From Ceratopteris richardii (Eukaryota > Streptophyta > Polypodiopsida > Polypodiales > Pteridaceae), in contig CM035423.1 of the NCBI GenBank assembly GCA_020310875.1, forward strand, positions 138,599,160-138,663,159: 64,000 nt of DNA. Reading direction: 5' to 3'. The notes under the pieces were generated by a model. It saw only the letters and a program-made list of their open reading frames with translations. It did not search any database and was not told the DNA's origin. Shown here in pieces: positions 44,542-56,924 of the stretch. Positions within the stretch are counted from its first letter, which is position 1; each line of letters begins with the position of its first letter. A program made the translations under genes and the position numbers.

Positions 44542-44923
44542 TGTCACGAGGAAGGGGATAAGGAAGAGAGCTCACACACACTCTCTCACTCTCAAGGAGA
44601 AGCACACACACAGATTGAGGCAAGGAAGAATAATATTCTTCTTCTTCTTCTTCTATTACATAAAATGAATGTACAAGAATGACCTAAAAACAAGAATACA
44701 ACAAGTGCAATATATAAAGATCAGTACATAAGGAAAAACCTAATGTGCACAAATGAGTGAGCTGGCAAGAGACAAATGTGCCATCACTCTCGGTAGATAA
44801 ATCTAATAAATCTCAATGAAGTATCCCTGACATACACCGGCGTGACCACTATACATGTCAGAGAAATGAAAAACTGGTACATGTCATCCTGGATCATCAC
44901 ATGTTGAGCTTGATATCTCAACA
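44542..44923 (-). repeat. Copia C 3' LTR
   Basis: 382 bp. On the minus strand it starts TGTTGAGATATCAAGC and ends TTCCTCGTGACA. It includes an AGAAGAAGAAGAAGAAT-type run. Confidence 0.93.
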
Positions 44924-44934
44924 CTCCCCCTCAA
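44924..44934 (-). other. Copia C polypurine tract
   Basis: On the minus strand TTGAGGGGGAG directly precedes the 3' LTR. Confidence 0.75.
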
Positions 44935-47900
44935 GCTTAATGCCATATCTTGTAATCCAAGCATCTCCCGAAACTTCTTCAACTTCTCAGCTCCAAGTGC
45001 TTTGGTGAAAATATCAGCAAGTTGCTCATCTGTTCTCACATAAACAAGATCAATATCACCTGCTAATACCTTCTCTCTAATGAAGTGATAATGTACCTCG
45101 ATATGCTTTGTTCTAGCATGGAAAACAGGGTTCCGTGCTAAATGTATGCTGCTAAGCTTATCACAATAGATAGTGATAAGCTTTTGCACTTCCACACCTA
45201 AATCTGCAAGTAACATCTCTAGCCATGATGCCTCACATGCTTCCATTGTAGAACCTCTTTACTTAGCCTCTGTACTCGACAAAGCAACAGTGGGTTGCTT
45301 CTTACTGCTCCATGTAATAGCTGCACCTCCAAGTCAGAAAAGAAATCCACTAGTAGATCTTCTATCTAGAGTACTATCAGCCCAATCTGTGTCGATGTAT
45401 CCATGAACTTGCAAATCTACACCAGCTTCATAAAACAATGCATAATCCAAAGTAGCACTCACATAGCATACAGTGCACGTCAGAACATCCAAATGTGGCT
45501 TCCTAGGAACCTGCATAAACTTTCAAGTCCAACAATATAGCTTAAATCAGGCCTTGTAATTGTAAGATATATAAGACTTCCCAGAATTTTCCTGTACATA
45601 GTAGCATTTTCCAGTGCTTCACCTCATGTAGTATCCATCTTCGAATTCTGATCTAATGGCATAGAAATTGGCTTACAACCAGCCATACCATACTTTTGCA
45701 GCATATTCAAGGCATATTGCCTTTGCGACATCCATATACCTGTTTCTATATGTATAAACTCAATGCCCAAGAAATAGCGCAGCACACCAAGATCTTTCAT
45801 GTCAAATTCCTGCATAAGAAGTTGCTTTACCTCTTTGATGCTTTCTTCATTATTGCCACCTACAATCAAGTCATCAACATAAATGGCAACAATCGTGATG
45901 CCATCATCAGCCTTCCTTGCATATAGTGAATGATCTGCATCACACATAAAAAACTCAATGTTGGTTAAGTAATCAGCAATCCTTGCATGCCATGCATGCA
46001 GAGCCTGCTTCAGCCCATACAAAGCCTTTTGCAACCTGCAAACATATTATGGATGCTTTGAATCTTCATATCCTTGTGGTTGGTCCATATATACTTCTTC
46101 CTCTAACTCACCATGTAGGAAAGCATTCTTCACATCCATCTGATGCAAAGTCCATCCTTTTGTTGTAGCTAATGCAACAAGTGTCCTAATAGTAGACATT
46201 TTAGCTACAGTGTTGAATGTTTCCTCATAATCAATGCCATATATTTGTGCATATCCTTTAGCTACCAATCGTGCTTTATACCTGCTCATGCTACCATCAA
46301 CATTGTGCTTTACCTTATAAACCCATTTATAGCCTATGGGTTTCTTTCCTTGCGGCAATGGAACCAGCTTCCATGTATCATTCCCATAAAGTGCAGCCAT
46401 CTCCTCATCCATAGCTTTTTCCCAATCTGCAATTCTAATTGCATCTTCAAAGCAAGAAGGTTCATCATCTTGTATTACCTTTGTCATGAAGGCATAATGA
46501 CGAGCCATGTAACTATCATGTGTCAATTGTTGCACTAAATTCCTCATCCTCCCAGATCTTCTTGGTCCTAGGTCACTTCTCCTTGTATCATCTGCATGTG
46601 CCCTTCTTACTCTTGGAATCTTGACAGAGGGCAATCCAAGTTCCTCATCAAGACACTTTTCTGAACCGCTTGAATCTCCATCAACGTCTTCAAAACTTGC
46701 ACATGTTTTATGACCAACAGAAAGCTTTTCTTTACCTTTCTTGGATGTATTTGATGAATTTGTTGGACTGAAATTTCCACGTAATCTTCCACTCCATGGA
46801 TTTGAGTTGGAAGTATTGCTTGGTGATGCGTCCACTCCACTCAAAACCTGAGATTCTACACTCGATTTTTCAGCATTTTCTTTGTCATTTGGTTCAAGAC
46901 TCAGTCCTTCTTTGGCATCTGCATAGAAGCTTGAGATTTCATCAAATACCACATCTCTGCTCACCTTTACCTGTCGTGTGAGTGAGTTATAACATTTATA
47001 TCCCTTTTGCTCAAGGGAGTATCCAATGAAGACACACTTTTCTCCTTTTGGATCAAGCTTCATCCTCAATTCATCTAGGACATGTACATATGCAATACAG
47101 CCAAAAACTTTCAGATGTGATAGGTTTGGCTTTTTACCTGTAAACTTTCTTCAGGTGTAACTTGATGTACAGCAGCAGTCGGAGTTTTGTTCATGATGTA
47201 TACAACAATATGCACAACTTCTACGCAATAACAATGAGGCATATTCTTCTCAGCCATTAAGGCTCTTGCTATTTCTGCAATATGTCTATTTTTGCGTTCA
47301 GCAACGCCATTCTGTTGTAGTGTGTACCTGCATGAAAACTGACGCTGAATTCCATGATTTTTTAGAAAACTGTTGAACTCATTTGGCATGTATTCATCTC
47401 CTCCATCAGATCTTAATGTCTAAATGTACTTCCTTGTCTGCTTTTCCACCATAACTTTAAAATTCTGGAAGTGAGTGAACACCTCGCTCTTCTCTTTCAT
47501 GAAATATACCCATATTTTGCTTGTATGGTCATCAATGAAAGTAACATAAAACCTGCAACCACCCATAGATGTGGTCTTTGTTAGACCACAAACATCTGTA
47601 TGTACTACTTCTAGTACATTCTCACTAACATGCTTGTCATGTGGAAATGATGCTCTTGATTGTTTACCAAATTGACATGCTGCATATACCTTTTGCATTT
47701 CTGCAACTTTGAAATTTGCTAGTCCATGGACAATCTCCTTTGATTGCATCAGTTTCAGCCTTTGCAAGTTTGCATGTCCAATCTGTTTGTGCAATATCTC
47801 TATATCTACAATGACTCCTGCACCTTTTGCAAACATGGCTACATTCATTTCAAGAATCTTCACATTTAAGGTGAACATCCTACCCACTTTGTTTCCTTTG

Positions 47901-49216
47901 GCAACCAATCGTCCATCCTGCTTGTACTCTTCTACATATAATCCATCAGCATTGAACCTGACTTGTAATCCCTGGTCAACCATTTGTCCAACACAAACCA
48001 GATTCTTTGTTATATTTGGAACATGCAACACATCAGCAAGATGTTTTACCTTCTCGTCCTCCATAGACAATGCTATGTTTCTTGTATGCTCAATAGGATG
48101 CGATGTATCATCACCTGTTTCAATATATCCAGGAACTGGCATTTTCTGCAAACTACTAAAACATTTTGCATGACTAGTCATGTGATTTGAAGCACCAGAA
48201 TCAACATACTAGACATTATCATTTGATTTTGAAACACCAATAGACATCGTATTCATCATGTGATGTTGAACCATAAACAACTTCTCCGAATCATCTGCAC
48301 TTGTGGATGCATAGTTGTTTTGCTGCCTTCTGTTATTTTGATTCTTCAACCGGCAATCACGTTCAAAGTGTCCAGGTTTACCACAATTCTAGCATCCTTT
48401 ACTATCATTACCCGAATTATTTCTTTGGAAATTTCTACGACCACTTTGGCTCCACCTGCCTCGAAACTGTCCTCTTCCTTCTGCATGATTCTGTTGTTGA
48501 CCTTGGTCTTGGTTACTGTTTCCTCTTCCACTTCCAAAACCTCTACCTCTGCCTCTTCCTCTGCCAAAGTAGAATACTTGCTCAGAATTGGGCTTTCCTT
48601 GGGAGTTTGAATCCTCACCAAGATTCTTTTCTTCAATAATTAGCATAGATACCAAATCAGCAAAATTTGGAATATTTTCCATGGTCTGTATGGAAGTTCT
48701 GAACTGCTTATATGTAGCTCCTAAACCACGAAGGCACACTTCCACCTTATCATCATCATCTATATTCACGCCAATAGATGCAAGTGACTCATATATGGTT
48801 TTGATTTTTAGAGTGTAGTCACTTACTGACATGCTCTTCTTTTCCAATGTATGCAGCTCATTCTTGAGTTGCAATTTCCGTGCCTTTGTATTAGTCTCAT
48901 ACAGAGTGACCAAACTGTTCCAAGCCTCTTTTGGATTCTTGGCATCCTGTATGTGTCAAATCATGTTATCTTGTATGCTAACAGATAGCCAATACATTAC
49001 CTTTCGTGCTCCTTGATTCCATTCCTCATATGCTCTTAACTGGTTTGCAGTCCGATTCCTTTCTGGTAACTACGGAGCATTTTCATTCTCTCCTTTGATG
49101 TACTTCCAATAGCCTTTTCCCATCAGGAAATTTGTCATTCTGAATCTCCAAGCATGGAAGTTGTTCTTGTCTAGCTTATCGCTCATAAGTTGACTCATTC
49201 CATCTTCGTTTGCCAT
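44924..49216 (-). pseudogene. Copia C gag-pol
   Basis: From the ATG at 49216 (MANEDGMSQLMSDKLDKNNF): gag, an RGRGRGRGFGSGRG Arg/Gly tract, CCHC knuckle CGKPGHFERDC (about 48380), protease YVDSGASNHMTS (about 48200), GAG-pre-integrase (IGHANLQRLKLMQ), integrase (VTFIDDHTSKIWVY, DGGDEYMPNEF, QQNGVAERKNRHI), then after a frameshift near 47090 the VFIGYSLEQKGYKCY linker, RT (YKARLVAKGYAQ, MDVKNAFLHGELEEEVYM, KALYGLKQALHAW, IYVDDLIVGG at about 45855), and after another shift RNase H (GYIDTDWADSTLDRRSTSGF, EACEASWLEMLLADL, HIEVHYHFIREKVLAGDIDL, ADIFTKALGAEKL) to about 44890. At least four stops are present. This is copia domain order. Confidence 0.93.
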
Positions 49217-49564
49217 TTCTGCAACAATTCACAACACTGCAAAACACTACAAGCAGCACTTCTGCTTGAACACTGTCACACTATGACGTGACAGTTCGAT
49301 CTCAGAAAAACACAGTTTCCGTGTATCAACAGTACACGAAATCCCTTGAAATTCTAAATCTGGAATATATGAGTGTTGCTGAACACAGTGCAAGTTATAG
49401 TTTATGAAACTGACGTGGTTTTTCTATGGGCCCCACCTTGCAGGCTCGAAACGGAGGCCGTTTGTGAAATCATAGGAAACGGAGGCCGTTTGTGAAATCA
49501 CATTTTCTCCACGCCTTGCCGCATAGTCTTCACTTCTGCCTTCTCCACGAGCTCTCTATAGCCA

Positions 49565-49581
49565 CGTTGGCTCTGATACCA
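49565..49581 (-). other. Copia C primer-binding site
   Basis: The minus strand reads TGGTATCAGAGCCAACG one base inside the 5' LTR, complementary to the 3' end of initiator tRNA-Met as in most plant copia elements. Confidence 0.88.
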
Positions 49582-49963
49582 TGTCACGAGGAAGGGGATA
49601 AGGAAGAGAGCTCACACTCACACTCTCACTCTAAAGGAGAAGCACACACATAGATTGAGGCAAGGAAGAATAATCTTCTTCTTCTTCTTCTTCTATTACA
49701 TAAAAGGAATGTACAAGAATGACCTAAAAACAAGAATACAACAAGTGCAATATATAAAGATCAATACATAAGGAAAAACCTAATGTCCGCAAATGAGTGA
49801 GCTGGCAAGAGACAAATGTGCGATCACTCTCGGTAGATAAATCTAATAAAGCTTAATGAAGTATCCCTAACATACACCGGCGTGACCACTATACATGTCA
49901 TAGAAATGAAAAACTAGTACGTGTCGTCCTGGATCATCACATGTTGAGCTTGATATCTCAACA
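49582..49963 (-). repeat. Copia C 5' LTR
   Basis: 382 bp, almost identical to 44542-44923. Confidence 0.93.
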
Positions 49964-50494
49964 TTAGGGAGCATTGAAAATTGTGAGAAACCTTGTGTTC
50001 CATGCTTGCACAAATCACATTGAGGTGCACATCCTTATGTTAGGTAGAGACTCTATGCTAGAGAGATCACTTTGCTTTAATTTCCCACACAAGCTAAAAG
50101 TTGCAAACAATTTCACAAAGGCTTTGCCTAAGGAGAAGTTTGAACCTTTCACAAAGCTTTGGTCTTACTTCCTTTTGTGGATTGATTTCATTCCATATAG
50201 CTTGGCCCTTCTTTATGCATGAGTGCTAGCTCCTTGTTCACCCCATTACTCCCATAAGGGATTTCTTTTTATATTTCAATATTGTCATGTGTGAACACAC
50301 TTAGGACCATCATGAAACGTTTTTCCCTCTTAAGAGTTTTTCTCTCCCCCACTTGTATATACACCAATGATACTAATGCATTACTTGTCTTCTCTCATAG
50401 ATTCATTTAAAAACCCATTCAATATTTTGCTCCAAGCATCTTCTCCTACTTCTGTCTGTTGTTTGTGGGGTTCTATAGTCCTCAAACTCCAACA
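49964..50494 (+). pseudogene. Copia RNase H end and 3' LTR, continuing the element split by copia C
   Basis: ALKIVRNLVFHACTNHIEVH, then FNFPHKLKVANNFTKALPKE, matches the end of copia RNase H, followed by a stop at 50222. An LTR of the A-like type follows to CTCCAACA at 50494 (shared TGTGTGAACACACTTAGGAC). Together with B3 on the other side of C it forms the host element. Confidence 0.75.
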
Positions 50495-50880
50495 TTTATT
50501 ACCCTATCATTATCAATAAAATCGAATTCTTTCAAAGAGGAAACTAGACTCTCAAATCAATATTGAAATGTTATACATATGAATCCTTTTACAAGAACTT
50601 TGATGTGAATGTTCAAGTTATGTGACCTAACAAAAATATTTCTTACTTTATCTTGATTAGAGATAGAAACAAAATCTTTCTTAGAGACAACAATTTTTTT
50701 TTATATAAGTCTTCTACACTTCCCTTGGATATGTAATGGATCCATCAAGGGATTGTTCGTCTCTTGATTACAAGAAACATGACTATTTTATTTTTGTTTA
50801 TTTGTATCCCTCTTTTTATAATAACATTAGGGATCTCTTAGTATATTTGCTTCATGCAAGTTATAGAAACTAATTTTGTT
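50485..50880 (+). repeat. Repeat shared with 58757-59110
   Basis: From CTCCAACATTTATTACCCTA onward the two regions match for roughly 370 bases. No coding potential is seen. Confidence 0.8.
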
Positions 50881-51211
50881 CTTAGAATATGGTCTATCTT
50901 AAACACACTCTATCTAAACTAAAAAATATTGGGTTTTTAATGCATCCATTAAGGCACTATTCTTCTCTTAATACAAGAAACATAACTATTTGATTTTTTC
51001 TGTAACAAGTCTCCTAATCTTCAATCACAATCCCACATAGAATAATAGACTTTGGCACAACAAGATATAAAGAAGAAAAACAAAATATATGCAGCACAAG
51101 AAGAGAGAGAACTTTATTATCTATGCAAATTTACAAGTAATTCTGATCTGCATTACAAAATCTATCAAATAGCTTCAATGTGAAGCCTCATCCACCGGAC
51201 CATCCCCGAGC

Positions 51212-51298
51212 TCATCTCAATCCCAATCCCAATGAAAATCACAATCTCAATCCCAATCCCAATCTCAATCCCAATCTCAATCTCAATTGCAATCTCAG
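51212..51298 (+). repeat. Hexanucleotide repeat (CAATCC / CAATCT)n
   Basis: About 14 units of CAATCC or CAATCT with a few variants, between CTCATCTCAATCC and CAATCTCAGAAG. Confidence 0.9.
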
Positions 51299-51299
51299 A

Positions 51300-52737
51300 A
51301 GCTGAAAATGAGTCATCAATGTACGACTATCCTCCTTTCCTATCTCTCAATCTTCGTTTTTTGGATCTGCACCTTTTGCTCGCATGACCAATCACACCTT
51401 CCTAAACATGCACTCTTAGAATTTGCATGCTACAAGATGAAATCTTTTCGCATGTCTCATGCAAGACTTCTAGACCACCCATGCATCTACTTTTCATGTT
51501 CACCTCAAGAATTGTAGCAAAAATAGAGGTGATCCATGCAACACACTCACACACACGTCAATCACCCAAAATAACACATATACCCATGTGTGTTTTCTAA
51601 ATCCGCGAACATGAATAAGATGAATCAAAGCTTCTTTTTTTTTTAAGTGTCAAAAAACGGCACTTTTCCAAGCCTTGTAACTCAAAAACGGTGAGGAATT
51701 AGCTTAAGCTTGTGAGACATAGAAATATTTAGTTCTTCAATTTGTATGATAGTTTTAGAGATGCCTTAGGTCCAAATCCACTTCTAGATATCACTTTTGG
51801 GCCCTGCAAAATTGGAAATTCTAGAGAGAGATGAAAAAACATGAAAAATCTCTTCATCAACCTATCTTCATGCGACCAAATGAGACATAAAACATAGGAA
51901 CTACAAAAAATTCAATCAGGTAAAGTTTTTCTACTAAAACCTTTCTCTCATACAATACTTTTTCAGATTCCTCCATCTTCATGCTCAAATTTAACACACA
52001 AATCTCATGCGACAACTTTTTAGAGAGAGAATGTAAAAACTTATTGCTACAAAATTTTGCAAATATGATCAAAATATCCTAAACATAAAAATTTCATTAT
52101 TACCTACACATCTTTTTTTTCTTTTTTCGAGAAAATCAATGTGGCATCTTACATTTTCTTATGTGTCCTCATTTTTATAATAACATAAGGAATCTCACAA
52201 TCCTTGTGCTCTAGGCAAGTAACAGAGTCTATTTCCTTGCACCATATTAAATACTATGTAGGAAGTAAAAAATATCCTAGTGTTTCTTCTATTGGTTTAG
52301 ATCTATTCTTATTGTAATATCCTTAATTGAGCATAATCACTTAAAACATGAATGAATTCTCATTATTATTGAGCCATGTTGGAAATAGTACATGGCACCT
52401 AGGTTTATGATCATTAAAAAACTAGGTTCTTTCTAAAGGATGGACTGATATGATAGTATTTAAAAAGAGTTTTTATGTTTCCCATCCCGTTATCCCTTGT
52501 TTAATTCAATAAATCACTCTGTTGTTTTATTTACAACCATTGATCAAAGTCTATCCAAGGGGAATAAATCCAATGGTGATTTAAATTTCATGTTGTAATT
52601 TTCCAACCAAATAAGACAATATGTCAATCTATTGATTGGAAAAATAAGATACGCATCATTTTTCCTAAGTTGCCGACCTCCTATTTGCCTTTACACTAAG
52701 TAGAATTTTTCCCAATGTTAGCAAAGGTGACGTTTCA
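51300..52737. other. 1.4 kb without recognisable genes
   Basis: AT-rich; only short unsupported frames on both strands. The string AAAAACGGCACTTTTCCAAG near 51655 is not part of a visible element end. Confidence 0.4.
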
Positions 52738-53147
52738 TGATTCAATTCTATGACTTGATTGTTCTTTGATATAGAGTATGTTAAGTCAAGGTCCCACTTA
52801 GCTAACGTTGTACTCCTCTCATATGCTTACAAATATATTACTATATTTCTCTTTTGGGTAGAAAAATGCAAGATCTCATAATTTGGCCTCATTACTCATT
52901 ATTTTCTCACATCATTCAAGTAGCATAACTCTTTTCCACATCAATTTCGTTCCCTTGCACTTTCACAATTTTTCTTCTTTATTTAAAAGTGACTTTGAGT
53001 ATTCTTATTTTTTACACATGCATTCCTGAGATAGCTTTGATGTGAACCTTTTCCTTATACATGGAGCATTTTTATTCTAATGCTCACCAGAGGTTTTTTC
53101 CTTGTGTTACCACATACAATATGATACACTCATATGTGGTGGTACAT

Positions 53148-55783
53148 TGTATTTAGGGATATTATTAGGCTCTTACTTCAATTATGTTCATTGACAATAG
53201 TAAGAGCTATTCCTACCATCTATCTTCTCTATGTGTCTTGTTGCATTTGTGCTTCTTGTGTGCCTCTCACACTTCTATACACACCCAATAGTGGTATCAG
53301 AGTAGGTTCAGCTCCTTCTCAAGTTTTGATTTTTCACATCGCAATGCACATGCACTTTTAACAATGCAAATCAACTTTGCACCATAGAACAATGATTGTT
53401 CAGTAGCCAAGAAACATTTTCATCAGTCATGCACTACGGTTTTAGGTTTTATCCCCCATTTCAAAGCTATTCATGCAGTCCGAATCGCCATCAGAGTGAG
53501 ATTCATTTCAACATTCATTGAAGAAAAGATATTCTCACATTTTTTACATTAGTGAAATGGCAGGAAACAATGACTTGTTTGGCATGCTTCAATGTGAAGA
53601 TAAGCTTGATGAGATCAACTATCCAATGTGTTCTTACATGATGAAACATGTTTTTGTTGCAAAACAACTAGTGAACATAGTGCCAGATGTACTAGAAGAC
53701 CTGCATGTTCTAGTTCATTGTCCACTATCACAAATGGAGCTTCTTCTTCAACTATAGTGGTTATGCCACCTACCCAAGAGCAACTTACATGGGATGGAAG
53801 AGATGCTCAAGCTCATGCATTGATTGTGCTTTTTGTGGAGTCATATAGTTCCACACATTCAGTCATTTTCTACATCAAGGCAGGCATGGGACACTCTTGT
53901 CTTCTTTGTATGTCGTGTGTGCTGAAGCACGTGTTGCATACTTGAGGGAGAAAATTGAGGATGACATTGTATGTATGACTAAAAATGAGTCTATGGATGC
54001 GTATGTGATATATATCAAGGACTTGGAAGAGCAACTAACAAACATAGATGAGATTATTCCCGATGCATCACTCATCTCTACATTGATGAAAGGATTGCCA
54101 AAATTTATTCAAACCTTTGCACTACACTCTGTTTGGTTGCAAAAGGGAATCCAAATATGTATGCATTTGATGAGGTTGTGTCTCCATCTTTTGCAAGAAC
54201 AACAATCTAGAATGAACAGGACTGCTTTAACTGAGGGAACACGAGCACTTGCTATCTCACAAAAAGGAAAAAACAAGTACGGTTTAGATTTGGGTTCATC
54301 AAAATCAAAGCCTCAACCTTGCTCTTCCACTCATTCCTCTAATGATGTTGATTCTGAAAAGAAGAAGAGATGCAAATATTGTGTACTATTGATGAGTGTA
54401 AAAAGCAAAATATTGTATGTTATTGTCTGCTTGGTAGTCATACTATTAATGAGTGTAGAAAGCTTGCTAAACACAATGAAAACGAGAAGGAATATGGCAT
54501 GTCTATTGCTAAAAATTCTTCAAATGCAAAGAATGAGGAAGCCAATATGGCTCAAGATTTTTGGAGCATGTGTTGTTACATGTCATTATGATGCATCATT
54601 GCATTTTAAATGTATGGTTGTGAGTGAGGATGATTTAGATTGGTTCTTTGATAGTGGTGCTTCAAAGCACATAACTTCATGCAAAAGGTTTTTTCCATCT
54701 TTCAAAAGAGAACATGTGATGAGTGCAAGTAATGCGTATTATCTTATCATTGGAGTAGGAGAAATTGAGCTTAAACTTGCAAATGGAGGTTTGATTCTCT
54801 TGAAAAATTCATTGTGCATGCCCCATATCAAGGAGAACTTAATTTCAATTCTGTTGATATTCAAAGCTGGACTTCATGTACACTTTGTTGACAATAAGTG
54901 TATGGTTCATGATTTCAGCAATGGTGATATTATCGTCGTGTCTAATACATTATGCAATGGTTTTTACCACTCGGATAGATGCAAGAGGTTGCCTTAAATG
55001 CCTTGGTTGCTCATACTTCTTCGACATGCTCATTTTCATCACATGAACTTCAATAATTTGCTATATTTGCAAAAGAAGGACATGGTTATTGGTTTTCCAA
55101 CACTTGAGTCCATTGAAAAGCATGCATGTGAATATTGCATACTTGGAAAAATGCATCGTGCTTTTTTTCCCAAAAACAATCATACACACACTTCAAGAAA
55201 AGTGCAACTTGTTCATAGTGATGTATTTGGTCCTGGCAAGACTCCATCTTTTGGGAAGCATGTATATTTTGTTACCTTCACTGATGATGCTACTCAACAT
55301 ATATGAATGTATCCTATGAAAGCAAAGAACGAGGTATTTTCTTGCTTCAAAGCATTTTTAGCTATGGCTGAAAATTTTTATGGAAACAAGATTTTGACTC
55401 TATGCACATATTATGGCAGTGAATGAATGTCACATGAATTTAATGCTTTTCTTTATGAAAGAGGATTTTAACTCCAATGTAAGGGTGCCATATACACCTT
55501 AGTAAAATGGTGTTGGAGAACATGAAAATAGAACACTCCTTGAAATGGCATGATGTATGGTTAAAGGAAAGGACCTTCGACCAAGTTTTGGAATAGACAT
55601 AAACCTATGGTTAGTCATATGCACATGTTTGGTTGTTTGGATCTTAGGAATATCATTAAGCTCTTACTTTAGTTCTATTTATCGTCAATGGTGAGATCTA
55701 TTCCAACCATCCATCTCTTCTCCACGTGTCTTGCCACGTTTGTGCTTCTTGTGTATCTCTCACACTTCCACACACACCCAACA
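53148..55783 (+). mobile_element. Copia B2, internally deleted, short LTRs
   Basis: Ends at 53148-53289 and 55638-55783 (CACACACCCAACA), about 145 bp each. A perfect PBS, TGGTATCAGAG, lies at 53292. Gag, protease and truncated integrase are present; RT and RNase H are absent, with the integrase-to-LTR junction at the same place as in B1. Confidence 0.65.
53557..55610 (+). pseudogene. B2 gag, protease and partial integrase
   Basis: The ATG at 53557 (MAGNNDLFGMLQCEDKLDEI) opens gag, which continues after frameshifts near 53690 and 53900 into EARVAYLREKIEDD and ASLISTLMKGLPKFIQTF. The frame from 53897 is open for 366 codons and includes the protease motif WFFDSGASKHITS and KENLISILLIFKAGLHVHFV. 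GAG-pre-integrase (HAHFHHMNFNNLL, CEYCILGKMH) and YFVTFTDDATQ follow, ending in stops. It is better preserved than B1. Confidence 0.82.
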
Positions 55784-56014
55784 GTTATTGTCTCCTTAGA
55801 GTAAGATGATTTGGACTTTGCTTTTTTACTTTCACTACTACTTGATGATTCTGATTATTATATGAAATATTTCACTACCATACCTCATTCTATGGGCATA
55901 AATATCTATCTAGAAAAAGTTTTTAGTTATAAAAGTATAAAAATATTAAATCATAGTTATAGTTCTTTTTATAATACAATGCAAAAAATAACTGCCTCAC
56001 ATGTTTGAGGATTA

Positions 56015-56305
56015 TCTTACCCAGATGTTTTCAAAGAGGAATAATAGTTTTTGGTGTTTCATCAAACTATAACCACACGGGTCTTATGTATAAAATCTCA
56101 AGACGTTGGAGACGTAAAGGAAAGGAGAATGGAAATAGATAGTATCTGAATTTCTTAGTAGCATACATCATACCTAAACATCCTCTTTGAGTAGTAGTGT
56201 AGTTCTTTTTCAACCTGATTTAAATGTCTACTTGCATAGATTATTGGAAATCCACTTTATTTCCTTCAATAGATTGTGCTAATACACATCCTCAAGAAAA
56301 ATTAG
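56015..56305 (-). pseudogene. Gypsy RNase H fragment, second copy
   Basis: Counterpart of 42250-42538 with the same minus-strand motifs, carried along by the segment duplication. Confidence 0.6.
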
Positions 56306-56334
56306 AAGAATTTGATCAGCTATTTGCTAGATTT

Positions 56335-56870
56335 AGAGGTGTGTGGAAGCACACAAAAAGCACAAGGAAGAAGAAGAAGAAGCATGGGGCAAACCACTAA
56401 ATGAATCACCATATGAATGTACAAGAATAAGTAACCTATTAGGGTTATATGCATATATACAAATCGTGGGAAGAAAACCTCCTAAAGAGGGAAAAAAGTT
56501 CCCCGGTGATCCTATATGTGTTCACACACATCACTATCGAAATATATCAAGTAATCCCCATGGGAGCAATGCAATGAACAAGGAGCTCGCACTCATGTAT
56601 AAGGAAGTGCCAAGCTATTTGGAAAGAGATCAATCCACAAAAGTAAGCCCACAACTTTGCGGAAAGCTTCAAACTTCACCCTGGGTAGATCCTTTGTGAA
56701 AAATTATGCAATGTTATCTTGTGCGGGCACATATACTAAACTGATCTCTCCAAGAGTGAACCACTCCTTAATGATAGTGCATCTCAACGTGCTTTGTGCG
56801 AGCATGGAACGCAAGGGTCCAAATCTCTCATGCAAGAAACTTCACATCTTGTTCATGAATCTTCATCTCA
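56335..56870 (-). pseudogene. Copia RNase H end and LTR, second copy
   Basis: Counterpart of 42555-43044. It is more decayed, with an indel in the HIEVxYH region near 56770. Confidence 0.6.
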
Positions 56871-56924
56871 CCATGTTATTCAATTCCATTTTTTGTGAAA
56901 TTTTCTAATATAATCAACTTTCAA

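Larger units (their letters stand above)
44542..49963 (-). mobile_element. Copia element C, nearly full length
   Basis: The 5,422 bp element has 382 bp LTRs at 44542-44923 and 49582-49963, each running (minus strand) from TGTTGAGATATC to CTCGTGACA. A perfect PBS, TGGTATCAGAGCCAACG, sits beside the 5' LTR and a purine tract beside the 3' LTR. The flanks are TTAGA (44537-44541) and TTAGG (49964-49968), a 5 bp target duplication with one change. All four protein regions are present on the minus strand but with stops and two frameshifts. It is inserted into an older copia remnant (44107-44530 and 49964-50494). Confidence 0.93.
52738..56880 (+). repeat. Duplicated segment, copy 2 (copy 1 at 38874-43060)
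   Basis: Collinear with copy 1 from ATTCAATTCTATGACTTG through the copia B element, the unknown stretch and the minus-strand RNase H fragments. Confidence 0.75.
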
